A program made the translations under genes and the position numbers. The notes beneath the pieces are model-generated. The model saw only the letters and a program-made list of their open reading frames with translations. It was not told the DNA's origin and made no database searches. A stretch of 64,000 bases of DNA from Solenopsis invicta (Eukaryota; Arthropoda; Insecta; Hymenoptera; Formicidae), in contig NC_052673.1 of the NCBI RefSeq assembly GCF_016802725.1, positions 2,450,537 through 2,514,536 on the forward strand. Direction: 5' to 3'. Shown in pieces: positions 9,998 to 19,164 of the stretch; position 1 is the first letter of the stretch; each line of letters starts with the position of its first letter.

Positions 9998-12186
9998 TTT
10001 ACAGAAATTTCTGTCAAGCACTGATTACTAACGACAGAATGGTAACTGATTGACGTCGCAAATGAAACTGGAAATAATACTTCCTCGGATATATTTATAT
10101 GACTCAAAAGACGCAATTACATAAATTTATTTACCGCGCGAATAGATTTTGCGCAAATAGCTTAAACGTTAGAAAATTGATTTCCAAGAAATCTTTTATT
10201 TAATCTTATTTATCGTCTGGTATGCAAAATTAAGAGGCGCGGTCGCGTCTCGCGCCAAGTGACATGCGAAGCGAAGACCGAGTTTCTTTTTAGTCTAGAC
10301 ATCAAGGTGACTTTATGTTATTAAACTTTACTTCGAAAAATAGCAACGTATTACATTACTTCAATGCTATTTTATTACACTATTATGCTATTTTATTACA
10401 TTATTATGCACGATAAATAAGATTTTTCCTGGAACTCTATTTTCTAATAGGAGATGACAAAAACATTTCGAGGACAGTCTGCGTAAATATTAATTATAAA
10501 ATCGCGCACATCTAGAGAAATATTTACGTAACATTTGAATGTATAATGTTCGAAGTAAAGTTAATAAATAATGTAAGCATACCTATATTAGAACAGTAGT
10601 ATAAATACGTAAAACAATAGTATAAATGAAACAGTAATATAGTGCTATCGCTTTGGGTCAGTTTAGTATATTTGCAACATTTTTTATTGTGAAAAATGAA
10701 ATCCTGTTCAAGCTGTGGCAAATCTTATCAACCTAATCTTCCAGTAAGTTCTTTTATTAGTTACATGAATAACATTAATTATTTGTACTTTCTATTATTA
10801 TTGTTTTTATTTTGTTATCTATTATAGTTTCCGCCTTCAAAATGCGACACTTGTAAAGCAAGTGTCCCGGTGAATATAGTACGACCACTCATTGATGAAA
10901 CAAATTCTTCTACAGCTCCTCCTTTTACAGCTGAAGAAATCATGCGGCGCGGTGGCGGAAGAGGAGCAATAATTCAAATACTACGGGAGAGGCGGGAGGC
11001 TCGTGAAAATCGTTAATTTATAATTTTGTATAATTTTTAATTTTGACTTTCCACGACAATTAGAATATGTAACTATTTTTTACTCGAGAGTCGTTTACTC
11101 AAGTTTAGTTGTTTAACAATATTTTGTTAATATTAAGATATTTATGATAGCGGCTGATGAAGGCCTAGTGAGGCAGAAATTGGTTCCGCGTTATTATAAT
11201 AATGTACATTGCTCGCTAATGTATAATGCTTGCTCCTACTTGTACATAATAAAAATATATGTAATTTAGAATAACTTGATTATCATTCGTTCTTGGCCCG
11301 GCTAAAATTTTATACGAGCGAAACAAAATATAATACATATTTCTTCATATACGTCAATGATTTCTTTTAATTAGTTTCATCTTTTATGTCATCGTGAGTA
11401 TACATGTAATATTGTCGTGCTCAAATAATTGAAAGCTATGTGAAATGTATGTTAATAATAATTAAATATCTCACAAAAACAAAAAAAAATTATTTTAAAT
11501 TATTGTTGTAAAGTACTCTTCGAACCATTCAACTTTTATTCAGAACATTTTTCTCTATCTCTTACAGTTTCGACGATACACGCTTCGAAAAAACAAAACC
11601 GATTTTTTCAAAGGGGTGTTTCACCCCTAAAAGTGAGAGTGGGCACGTATAAAAAAATACGTGTCCCTTATTTTGATCTGTACGACAACGTATTAAAGAC
11701 TCGTCAAAATCGAAGGGGAACACTTTCATAGTGCACGGACGGGTGCGCGTACCATGCATTATGGAGTGGTTTTTAATTATTTAAAAAAAATGGAAATGTT
11801 GCAACATAGTGTTTGTCATATACCGTTGAATTCGTAATAAAATAAGCTTTATTTTGCTTATAAAAAAAAATAAAAATTTTGAAAAAAAATAGGTTGGTGG
11901 TGGGGGAAAGTATTAAAAAAAATATAAAAAAAATTTTTTTTTATCACTGTTATAAAGTACTCTTGCAGCCATTCAACTTTTATTCAGAACATTTTTCTCT
12001 ATCTCTTATAGTTTCGACGATATTTGCTTGGAAAGAAAAAATCCGATTTTTTTCAAAGGGATGTTTCACCCCCTTAAACTGAAATTGGGCACCAACAAAA
12101 AATATTTTTGTGTTACGGATGAACTCCTCTATGTGTACACCAAATTTCAGAATTTTTTGAATTTTCGGGTTGCCAAACGTTCCTTG
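8811..12186 (-). repeat. Right arm of element A palindrome
   Basis: Inverted partner of 4477-7850, ending TTCCTTG next to the TAA duplication. It includes the terminal modules at 11480-12100. Confidence 0.85.
10696..11016 (+). CDS. Small two-exon CxxC zinc-type protein, element A right arm
   Basis: Mirror copy of the gene at 5646-5966. Exon 1 is 10696-10743 (48 bp, ending at GTAAGT), the intron 10744-10827, and exon 2 10828-11016 ending in TAA. Both exons are whole codons, so the intron is phase 0. The predicted 78-residue product is the same as in the left arm, with CSSC and CDTC pairs and an Arg/Glu-rich C-terminus. Retention of open frame and splice sites in both arms argues that it is a real accessory gene, although recent duplication or gene conversion between arms would give the same picture. 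Function unknown. Confidence 0.6.
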
Positions 12187-12206
12187 TAAGGCAAGTGTCG
12201 GAAGGT

Positions 12207-13030
12207 TTAAACAATCAATTGTTCAAAATGTGCACCGTTAACTGTTTGACAACAGGCTATCTGGTGATAAAAAGATGATGAAACGCCATTTTGAATATAA
12301 TGATAAGGAATAAGAGCAGCTTCCTGAAGAATCCAGTTTCGTAATTCATCCAGATTTTGTGGTTTCGTTTTGCAAACTTTTTCTTTGAAGTAACCCCACA
12401 GAAAGTAATCGAGAGGTAATAGGTCAGGCGATCTAGGACGCCATTCGATAGCCCCTCTCTTACCTATCCTTCGCTCAACAAACATTGTGCTAAGACGGAC
12501 ATTCCTTCCGTAATGCGGCGCAGCACAATTTTGTTGAAACCATGTATCTTCAAAATTGTCCTCCACGATTACTTGTATTGCTGGAATTATTTCATCTTAG
12601 CATATCCTCGTACTTCGCAACTGTTAAATTTCCATCGATGAAAAATGGACCAATAAGGGTATTATTGAGAATGCTTTCCCACACGTTTAATTTTTGTGGA
12701 TACTGTGTGTGCGTTTCTTCAATCCAGTGAGTATTTACCTCAGACCAGAATCTACAATTGTACCGATTGACATTGCCATTTATCTAAAATGTTGTTTAAT
12801 CTGAGAAAACTATGTTTGATAGAAAGTTAGGATCCTCATCTATTCTTTCCATTATTAACTCATAAAATTCAATGTACCTATCAAAATCATCTTCATTTAG
12901 CTCTTGCACAAAATGGGTTTCATAGAGATAAAATTTATTATTTTTTAATATGCTGCAGAGCTACTTTACGGCTTGAATCATGTGGATTTTCGATGAAGGA
13001 TTGTAGAACGTCAAATGATTTTTCTGGATT
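12207..13030 (-). pseudogene. Mariner-like (IS630 superfamily) transposase relic
   Basis: The clearest stretch is 12566-12207, 119 residues with the block CAAPHYGRNVR, then RSPDLLPLDYFLWGY. Upstream, broken frames continue the same protein: FSDETTF-like, NCRFWSEVNTHW and ENPHDSSRKVAL. Frameshifts and stops are frequent. The residue expected to be the second catalytic Asp is Asn here (QQNCAAPHY), so the copy is dead. From that position to the Asp of PLDYF there are 39 residues. It abuts the right end of element A, which inserted beside it. Confidence 0.75.
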
Positions 13031-13185
13031 TGTTGTTGTAGTGTATAGATACGATACTGAACGGAAAACATAAGGCGCATGCGTAGAGGCGCATTAGGTT
13101 GAGACTAGAGACTAGCATGTCTGCGAGCCATACGCACATGGTGTACAAGTTACAGTCTGTAGAACAAGCAATAAAGCAAATATAT

Positions 13186-13432
13186 TGTTATGACCGGAAA
13201 GGTCGTCTCATTATCACATACTTACGCTGTGACAATAACACGCGTACTCTCGAAATAAAAAAACAGACTTTTAAAAAAATAACTTTAATATAAGAACGTA
13301 ACAGTTTGTAAAAAAAATCAAGACGACGACAACCATAACAACCGTTAACAGGAAACAATCTTCTTCTGTCGCGCTTATCGATCGCCTTGCGCCAATCGAT
13401 ATTAGGCGCTTCCTCAGGGCGGACATGCAACA
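13186..13432 (-). repeat. 3' LTR of the small retrotransposon
   Basis: Direct copy of 15367-15613. Its edges are TGTTATGACC and ATGCAACA on the plus strand. Confidence 0.88.
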
Positions 13433-13447
13433 CTTCCTCCCCTTTTC
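13433..13447 (-). promoter_or_regulatory. Polypurine tract
   Basis: On the minus strand GAAAAGGGGAGGAAG immediately precedes the 3' LTR, the expected place for plus-strand priming. Confidence 0.8.
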
Positions 13448-13884
13448 AAAGTTGTCGCCCCGATAATTAACTCAGGGGGCTTTCAAAAAATCTTTATGAC
13501 TTTTTGCTCCTTCATACTCTTCATTTTGAGTTTTGCACACTTTTTTCTTTATTCTTCAAACAAGGGGAGAGGGGGGAATAAACTCTCGAGAACCCAACGC
13601 CTTTAAAATTCCCTATATCCCCGCCTCGGCATTTGCCTTTAGGCCCTTGGAAATACTTCGATTCAAAAACCAGGGCGAGGCGGTCTTCTTTAGAAAGTCA
13701 AAGAAATCAAACTCCGCAAAAGATAAAATTCTTCTTGTACCAAAGATGTCACAAACAAACTTTTAACTGAAACAAATTAAAATCCGACAAGTAAAATCCG
13801 ACATTTCAAACAACATAACCCTGCAAGAAAAAAACCTTTTAGTCAAGAATTTTCGTTTCCCACATTTCAAACAAAATTTTACGC

Positions 13885-14595
13885 AAAAGATTCTAATCTG
13901 ACGATTGTTCTACTCTGGGCTCTTGCCTCAGATCATTGTTGTCCTCCACGATTTAGAAAAAAAAATCGAAGCTCATTTCCTTCTCCTGAGGAAAGAACAA
14001 TCTTTAGAATTCTTCTCTCAAGGCGAGGATTTCTAAAGAAGCACAACGACCTCTACCCCGGGCCACTGCCACGAGTTACTGAGTGTCGCCAGCGTCACTT
14101 CCAAAACCAACACCTTTCCGAGAAAAAATCTTAGACACCCTTTTGCTCCATCCCCAGCTTTTGCTACGGGTAACCGAGCGTCGTCTTCCGCGATTCAGAT
14201 CAAAATGACGACCTCCTGCTCTACCCTGGGCTTCTGCCACAAGTTACCGAGAGTCGTCTTGAGCAAAATCAAATAAAAATGACGACTTTCTGCTCTACTC
14301 TGGGCTCCTGCCACAGTTTACCGAGCGTCGTCCACTTCTGAAATCAGAATTCACTCGACGAGCTCCTGCTCTCACTCGGGCCTCTGTTACAGGAAGCTAA
14401 ACACCGTTTGCTGCAAATTTATTCCTTTAAGCTAAACCAAGAAATTCTAAAACAATAGAAACTAATTCTAAGTTTCTGAAGAAAGGACGGTCCCCCGAAT
14501 CTATCCCCCAAAACGAGGACTTCCAGAGAAGCACGACGGCCTCCTGCTCTACCACGGGCCACTGCCACGAGTTACCGAGCGCCGTCCGAGTCATT
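13885..14595 (-). repeat. About seven degenerate stem-loop modules in the retrotransposon interior
   Basis: A core of about 50 bp recurs near 13891, 14045, 14157, 14204, 14281, 14355 and 14531. Each has 'ctcctgctctaccctgggc' and 'ccacgagttaccgag' elements. The better copies are bracketed by GACGAC and GTCGTC, so each transcript copy could fold into a hairpin. Spacing is irregular (about 75-180 bp). A packaging or dimerisation role is speculative. Confidence 0.6.
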
Positions 14596-14848
14596 CTCAA
14601 ACCAACGCCCTTTTGAAAGAAAAAAACCTCAGACCGTTTTCCTCCTTCCTGGGACGAAATATCAATCCCGAAAAGAAGAAATTCTAAGCTAAAATTATAA
14701 CTCTCTCTTCCTTTCTCACTCTACGCAAACGCAACGCGTCCCCCCATTTATCCAACGAGAAACTCCTCGCGTACAAGTAACGCGGACATCACACGCCTCG
14801 ATCATTCAACCGAAAACTCCTCGCGCGCAAGCGATACAGTCACGGGAA

Positions 14849-14970
14849 GCATCCACTTGGACACAATACAATTAGACACAAACTACTCACAGAGTTTGAA
14901 CAGAAGAAAATTACTAGGCACCAGCCGCTGTGATTGGCTGTGTCCAATTGTACTACGTCCAAATGGATGC
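14849..14970. mobile_element. Short TIR element inside the small retrotransposon
   Basis: Inverted text 'catccacttggacacaa' and 'tacgtccaaatggatg' encloses about 120 bp, including 'agccgctgtgattggctg'. A similar interior phrase occurs in the MITE at 31807-31919, suggesting related short elements. No TSD could be assigned. Confidence 0.45.
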
Positions 14971-15345
14971 TTCCTTACAGAAACAACGTGCTTTGAACAT
15001 CCGACGGAAAACTTCTCACGATCAAGCAATGCGGACACAACGCGTCTCCAACATTCTAAGCAAAACCTCCTGCACGTAAATAAACATTTTTGGAAGGACT
15101 TAGCTGTGTCTCCCGAAGACATTATAACCTCCTATCACAAAATAACGTCGCTACCTTCTCCCAACGTTGTAAACAAATGTATCGATCCTTACGCATTTTC
15201 CTCAGCACCTCTAAAGTTGAACGAAGGACAACTTCCGTTTCCACCGTCTCCCCGCGAGGGCTTTGGCGCTTCACCGAATGCGTGCAAATTTGCTTTCTTG
15301 ATTTCGCCATGGTGCGTTTTTATATCTTTAAAAACGGTCCGAAAA

Positions 15346-15363
15346 CAATCGGACGAGCCCCCA
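15346..15363 (-). promoter_or_regulatory. Primer-binding site, tRNA-Pro type
   Basis: The minus strand reads TGGGGGCTCGTCCGATTG three bases after the 5' LTR. The first 14 bases equal the well-known tRNA-Pro primer-binding sequence. Confidence 0.8.
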
Positions 15364-15366
15364 AAA

Positions 15367-15613
15367 TGTTACGACCAGGAAGGCCGTCTCGTTATCACAC
15401 ACTCAGGTTGTGACAATAACACGCGCACTCTCGAAATAAAAAGACAGACTTTTAAAAAAATAACTTTAATATAAGAACGTGACAGTTCGTAAGAAAAATC
15501 AAAACGACGACAACCATAACATTCGTTGACAGGGAACGATTTTCTTCTGTCGCACTTATCGATCGCCTCGCGCAAATCGATATTAGACGCTTCCTCAGGG
15601 CGGGCACGCAACA
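15367..15613 (-). repeat. 5' LTR of the small retrotransposon
   Basis: Direct copy of 13186-13432, followed on the plus strand by the ATAT duplication at 15614-15617. Confidence 0.88.
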
Positions 15614-15683
15614 ATATATATTGAAGGATATTACATTGGCGACTAGGATAAAGTTTAAAAGGATTAAGGCTAAGAGAACGAAT

Positions 15684-15797
15684 ATGGAAAAAACAAATCT
15701 GCCGACATTTGATCCGAATGCAAAGAGGGAAAATGTGTACCAGAGGTGGACACGTTGGTTAAGAGCGTTCAAGTTGTTTTTAGTAAGCAAAAAGAAC
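15684..15797 (+). pseudogene. Gypsy gag N-terminal fragment
   Basis: 38 codons begin MEKTNLPTFDPNAKREN and contain a QRWTRWLRAFKLF helix. The pattern 'LP.F.P...RW..W...F' is common at the start of Gypsy gag proteins in animals. The frame runs directly into an unrelated LTR fragment (PBS at 15799), so only this piece remains. Confidence 0.6.
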
Positions 15798-15798
15798 G

Positions 15799-16610
15799 GT
15801 CCCAGTTCGGGCGCCATGTAACGACCTGACTTCCGCGCACGGGCGGTGTTACTTCGATGGACGAGGACGCAGGTAGGTCGCCGAGAGAACTAGACTGACG
15901 GTGTAGGTTGACAAAAGAACTCAGTTTATTGTATACAAAAACGGCGATACAATGTAGCGTTCGTGGACGCGGCGCGCGGACGGATAAATGCAGATGACGT
16001 TCGGACGGACGAGACGTAAAACTTATTTCTACGCGCGGACGGATAAAACGGAAAAATAACGCGCGGACGGACAAAAGCAGTAACGACGCGCGGACGGACG
16101 AGTATTCGCAAAGTATTTACACGTACGTGATTCCGAGTCGAATTTCTCCGAATTTGGAATTCCTGTTTACAAGCCGGCTCGACCTTGCCGAAGGCCGCGG
16201 CTACGGCCACGGGCGCGCGGACCCGGTGACAATACGATTCGCGCGCGCGGTATAACTGTACTTCGAGACGCGATCACAAAGCGCAGCGGTTAGTACTACT
16301 GTTGTTGTGGCGGTGGCAACGACTCACGCCAAGATTGCTTGGTGGAGGCGCGGAACTCCACACCCCAGATTGTGAGACGGTGCCGACGGCGAGGAGATTG
16401 GATCGTGATTTCCGACCCACCGAGATCTCTCGGTTGAGTCCAAGGTACTTGAGCCCGTAGAGTCGAAGGCGGATAGGAGGCTCGTCGCCAAGATTTCTTA
16501 GCAGAACCCAAGGCGCTTGAGTTCGGTTCGGAGCGAAAGGAATACTACTTCTTACGGAACGGTTCGGATAAGAAGAAGCTTCGTTGTTGCGGTTTGCGTA
16601 ATTCAAGGAA
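15799..16610 (-). mobile_element. LTR fragment with adjoining primer-binding site (R-U5-PBS-like)
   Basis: Reading the minus strand, an LTR of the 1428-2470 family runs from about 16600 down to 15817, ending in TTACA. It is followed directly by TGGCGCCCGAACTGGGAC (15816-15799), a tRNA-Lys-type primer site. AATAAA occurs near 15930. Homology to the LTR at 1428-2470 starts close to that LTR's predicted transcription start, and no TATA box or U3 is present. Beyond the PBS the sequence is immediately the unrelated Gypsy gag fragment. The fragment thus resembles R-U5-PBS, although ordinary truncation could also produce it. Confidence 0.6.
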
Positions 16611-16794
16611 CGGCATCTACCCTCTGATGATTCGTACTTGCTTAATCAATCAACCGATAAATCAAAGCATGAATTATTCCCAAAACCTTAGCACTGCTGT
16701 TCAGCGATAGCGCACGTGCTGTCAATTCTTTGTTTCCAGGTTCTTGCTTGAAATTTAGATCACAAATACGTTTGAAATTTATTTCAATGTCCCC
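16611..16794. other. Unassigned AT-rich spacer
   Basis: I recognise nothing here. It lies between the LTR fragment and the right TIR of the 13.7 kb element. Confidence 0.4.
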
Positions 16795-17290
16795 ATATTA
16801 TGAAATTGATTTCACACGACCCCACATTGCATTTAAGATTTTTTCGCCCCACCCCCCTTTCTCCGCTTCATCAGGGTAGGCAAAATGGGCGTTTTTGATG
16901 TTATATGTAGATTGTGTGATACCATTGTAACCCTATAAATTTCAATCAGATGTTATTTTTCATTAAATACTTTCCGAGTTATGACGCTTAAAAGTTACAG
17001 TACACTGTAGCTTTCAAGCCTCACAATTCGGAAAGTACACAACAAAAATAAACTTTCTTGTAGGACTTTGGAAAGGTATTGACATTAGCTATTAGATTCT
17101 GGAATCAAAAATAGGGTGTTCCATTTAAAAAAGTTAATGTGATTTTGATCTGACCTTGGCTATTCAAGGCCAAACTGATAATAGTAGTAAATAGATATTT
17201 TGAAACCCTACATCTTTTATCTGAAACACCTTTTCTAAAATGCTTAATTTTCAAAATATTTTACTATTCCGGTACTTTTTCTCCATTTTG
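16795..17290 (-). repeat. Right TIR of the 13.7 kb element
   Basis: Inverted copy of 3600-4095. It ends 'ctccattttg' followed by the TA duplication, after which the split host LTR resumes. Confidence 0.8.
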
Positions 17291-17502
17291 TATATCCGAG
17301 CGTGCGGTTGGACGCACCAATCCGTGCGTTCGGTCGGCTGGCTCAGAGTGGGAACGTTATGGAACGCCACGGCCAGTGCGCGTGCCGTTGCGTGATTGCG
17401 CCACGCTTGATGCGCGCACTGAGTCTCGGACGGTCAGAGCGGAGTGACGGTGCGCGCGAGGTGGAGCGGCGTTTTGTTACAAAATTTTTTGATAATATGT
17501 TA

Positions 17503-18697
17503 TTAGGAGTATAAATAAGTTTCCGCCGTTTTTTATCAAAAATTGGGCATTTATTGTGAAAGAACGATATCTAATGTTTTATTCGAAGTATTATCCATTG
17601 CTAGCCACTACTTTTTCCCATCTTCCTGGCAGCATACGGATACCGCGTCGGAAGAATGCTTCATCTTTTGAAGCTATCCACAAATCGACCCAATTTTTTG
17701 TATCTTTATATGATGTGAAGTGTTGCTCAAACAGGCCATGCGCCATCGATCGAAACAGGTAGTAATCAGAAGGAACAATGTCTGGTGAATACGGCGGGTG
17801 GGGTAAAACTTCCCAATTGAGTGTTTCCAGGTAGGTTTTGACCGGCGCCGCAAAATATGGACGAGCATTATCATGCAGAAGAATGACTTTGTCATGTCTG
17901 GAGTAGTAGTGGGCACCTTTTTCCTTGAGTACTCGGCTCAATCTCATCAATTGTGTTCGGTAGAGAGCCCCAGTAATGGTTTCATTCGGTTTGAGCAACT
18001 CATAATACACGACACCAAGCTGATCCCACCAAATACACAACATGAGCTTTTTCCATGAATGTTCGGCTTGGCTGTCGATGTTGAAGCATGGTGGTCCCCA
18101 TGATTTCTTCTTCTTTGGGTTATCGTAGTGGATTCATTTTTCATCACCAGTGACTATACGATGCAAAAAAACTCTTTCGTTTATGCCTGGCAAGCAGTAT
18201 TTCACATGTGAAAAATCGGCGTTCAACGTTTCTCGGCTTCAGTTCATATGGAACCCAGTTTCCTTGTTTTTGAATCATTCCCAATGATTTTAAGCGATGT
18301 GAAATTGCTGGTTGAGTCACTCCTAATGTAAGTGCAAGTGCTTCTTGCGTTTGGCACGAATCTTCATCTAATAATGTTTCCAATTTCGCGTCTTTGTACA
18401 CTTTCGGCCTTCCGCTACGTTCTTTGTCTTCGACGTCAAATTCACCATTCTTAAACTTGTGAAACCACTCACGGCAACTTCTCTCACTTAAGGCAGCCTC
18501 ACCATATGCTTCTACAAGCAATCGATGCGCCTCGGCTGCAGATTTCTTCAAATTAAAGAAGTAAATCAAAAGCTCCCGCAAATGACGCTTATTCGGCTCA
18601 AAACTCGACATTTTCGCACGAAAAAGATATATGATCCTGATATAAAATCGCTAATATTTTAAGGTTATGTTGTTGCCGGATGTCCAACCTTACGATA
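17503..18697 (-). mobile_element. Mariner element, 3' intact and 5' end truncated
   Basis: The low-coordinate end begins TTAGGAGTATAAATAAG after TA (17501-17502) and resembles the TIR of the mariner at 32982-34262 (TTAGGAGTACAAATTG). The other end is lost: homology to the 5' leader of the 32982 copy stops near 18697, with no TIR. Confidence 0.75.
17591..18611 (-). pseudogene. Mariner transposase (D34D), frameshifted
   Basis: The minus-strand protein starts at 18611 with MSSFEPNKRHLRELL. It has the mariner HTH region (SERSCREWFHKFKNGEFDV and an AISHRLK recognition helix). Frameshifts near 18150 and 18045 move the core into other frames. The core then reads MLCIWWDQLGVVYYELL, LLHDNARPYFA (second Asp) and YSPDIVPSDYYLFRSM (third Asp, 34 residues later). 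The C-terminus WEKVVASNG is near 17591. About 345 residues would be expected from the similar copy at 33154-34189. Confidence 0.88.
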
Positions 18698-19164
18698 TCA
18701 AGAGGCGCGGTCGCGTCTCGTGCCAATTCAAAAAAAAAGCGAGAAAGACCGAAGCCTCTTTTACGCGAGTCAGCGAGTTCAAGCATAACGAGATTATTAG
18801 ATCTCAGCAACGGCTGAACCGATCAAGTTCAAAGTCGTCTCATTCGATAGCTTGGGAAAAATTGCATATGTAAAAGTGTTTTTATTTTTTCTCTCCGTGC
18901 CGTACAAGCAGAGATATCGCGATGCAAATTCGAATCTCTACATTTTTCTGTAAGATACGTCTCCTTGGTCGTCGCCCTCAGGAATTCTCCCTTTCACATT
19001 TTCGACACAGTGTGGCGCTCGCTACTACACTATCAGCATCTATGCGGTCACGTGATGCACCATGTGATGTGCATCACGTGACCGCGATCATGATTACGCG
19101 TATGACAGGTTTCCTAACCTGTAACCTGAATCGTCAATAATATCTCGGTTTGCGGGGCAAACGA
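18698..19164. other. Unassigned region with a GC-rich fragment and a palindrome
   Basis: The first 50 bp ('agaggcgcggtcgcgtctcg') match the GC-rich patch upstream of element A's genes. The rest is not recognised except for the E-box palindrome at 19044-19085. No gene is seen. Confidence 0.45.
19044..19085. repeat. Perfect 17 bp inverted repeat with two CACGTG cores
   Basis: GCGGTCACGTGATGCAC at 19044-19060 pairs exactly with 19069-19085 across an 8 bp spacer. Each arm contains GTCACGTGA, a canonical bHLH E-box. Functional binding is not shown. Confidence 0.6.

Larger units (their letters stand above)
4477..12186. mobile_element. Element A: palindromic Tc5/pogo-like transposon
   Basis: A 7.7 kb element whose ends are inverted copies starting CAAGGAACGTTTGGCAACC and flanked by TAA at 4474-4476 and 12187-12189. 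A 3 bp T-N-A duplication is what the Tc5 group produces. Almost the whole element is an inverted repeat: 4477-7850 pairs with 8811-12186. Each arm holds terminal modules, a small spliced zinc-protein gene and a DDE transposase gene; the two transposase genes converge on the centre. The arms appear about 99% alike by eye but carry different lesions. The asymmetric centre (7851-8810) holds the extra 3' part of the right transposase plus shuffled fragments. Confidence 0.85.
13186..15613 (-). mobile_element. Complete small non-autonomous LTR retrotransposon
   Basis: Direct 247 bp LTRs (13186-13432 and 15367-15613) bound a 1.93 kb interior. On the minus strand the LTRs begin TGTTG and end TAACA. 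The tRNA-Pro-type primer site follows the 5' LTR, and a purine tract precedes the 3' LTR. ATAT flanks both ends. The interior has no long minus-strand frame and instead carries a repeated stem-loop-like module, so it should depend on another element's proteins (TRIM/LARD-like). The LTRs differ at roughly 10% of sites by eye, so the insertion is old. It sits inside the LTR of the Gypsy fragment. Confidence 0.88.
13037..15797 (+). mobile_element. Gypsy-like LTR 3' part plus leader and gag start
   Basis: The sequence from about 13037 to 13185, continuing at 15618-15635 once the inserted retrotransposon is removed, reads as one LTR with an 'aataaag' signal near its end and a terminal TTACA. The leader 'TTGGCGACTAGG' (from 15636) follows, then the start of a gag-like frame. 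The copy is cut off at 15797. It is an old fragment whose left end I cannot fix exactly. Confidence 0.6.
3600..17290. mobile_element. 13.7 kb TA-flanked composite element with ~490 bp TIRs
   Basis: The left end CAGGGTGGGAGAAAAGTAC and the right end (complement CAAAATGGAGAAAAAGTACC) start inverted repeats of about 490 bp. TA flanks both ends (3598-3599 and 17291-17292). In the related LTR at 35329-37116 the corresponding site is uninterrupted 'ggcttatatatccg', so the insertion hit the TATA-like box of the host LTR. The interior holds nested elements (A, a mariner-like relic, a Gypsy fragment with a small LTR retrotransposon, an LTR fragment). I see no transposase that clearly belongs to the outer TIRs. 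The original element may have been a short foldback that gathered insertions. Confidence 0.75.
984..17481 (-). mobile_element. Solo LTR (Gypsy-like) split by nested insertions
   Basis: The outer ends are TGTAACG at 984 and TTACA ending at 17481. They are flanked by AAAT at 980-983 and 17482-17485, a 4 bp target-site duplication. The LTR pieces are about 984-1427, 2471-2791, 3245-3599 and 17291-17481, roughly 1.3 kb in total. The piece order and motifs (AAATAACGG-type repeats, clustered 'GAATGCTCG' motifs, a 'GGCTTATATATCCG'-like box) parallel the uninterrupted solo LTR at 35329-37116, which by TATA and polyadenylation signals reads on the minus strand. Three elements are inserted: an LTR at about 1428-2470, a foldback at 2792-3244 and a 13.7 kb element at 3600-17290. 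No internal coding region remains, so it is a solo LTR. The nesting order is inferred from the flush junctions and TSDs. Confidence 0.75.

Noticed and set aside
14857..15474. 205-codon plus-strand frame
   Set aside because: It runs antisense through the interior and the LTR of the minus-strand retrotransposon, and part of it is the LTR itself.
15799..15816. tRNA-like 3' end 'gtcccagttcgggcgcca'
   Set aside because: Only the last 18 bases of a tRNA are present, directly beside an LTR. This is a primer-binding site, not a tRNA gene.
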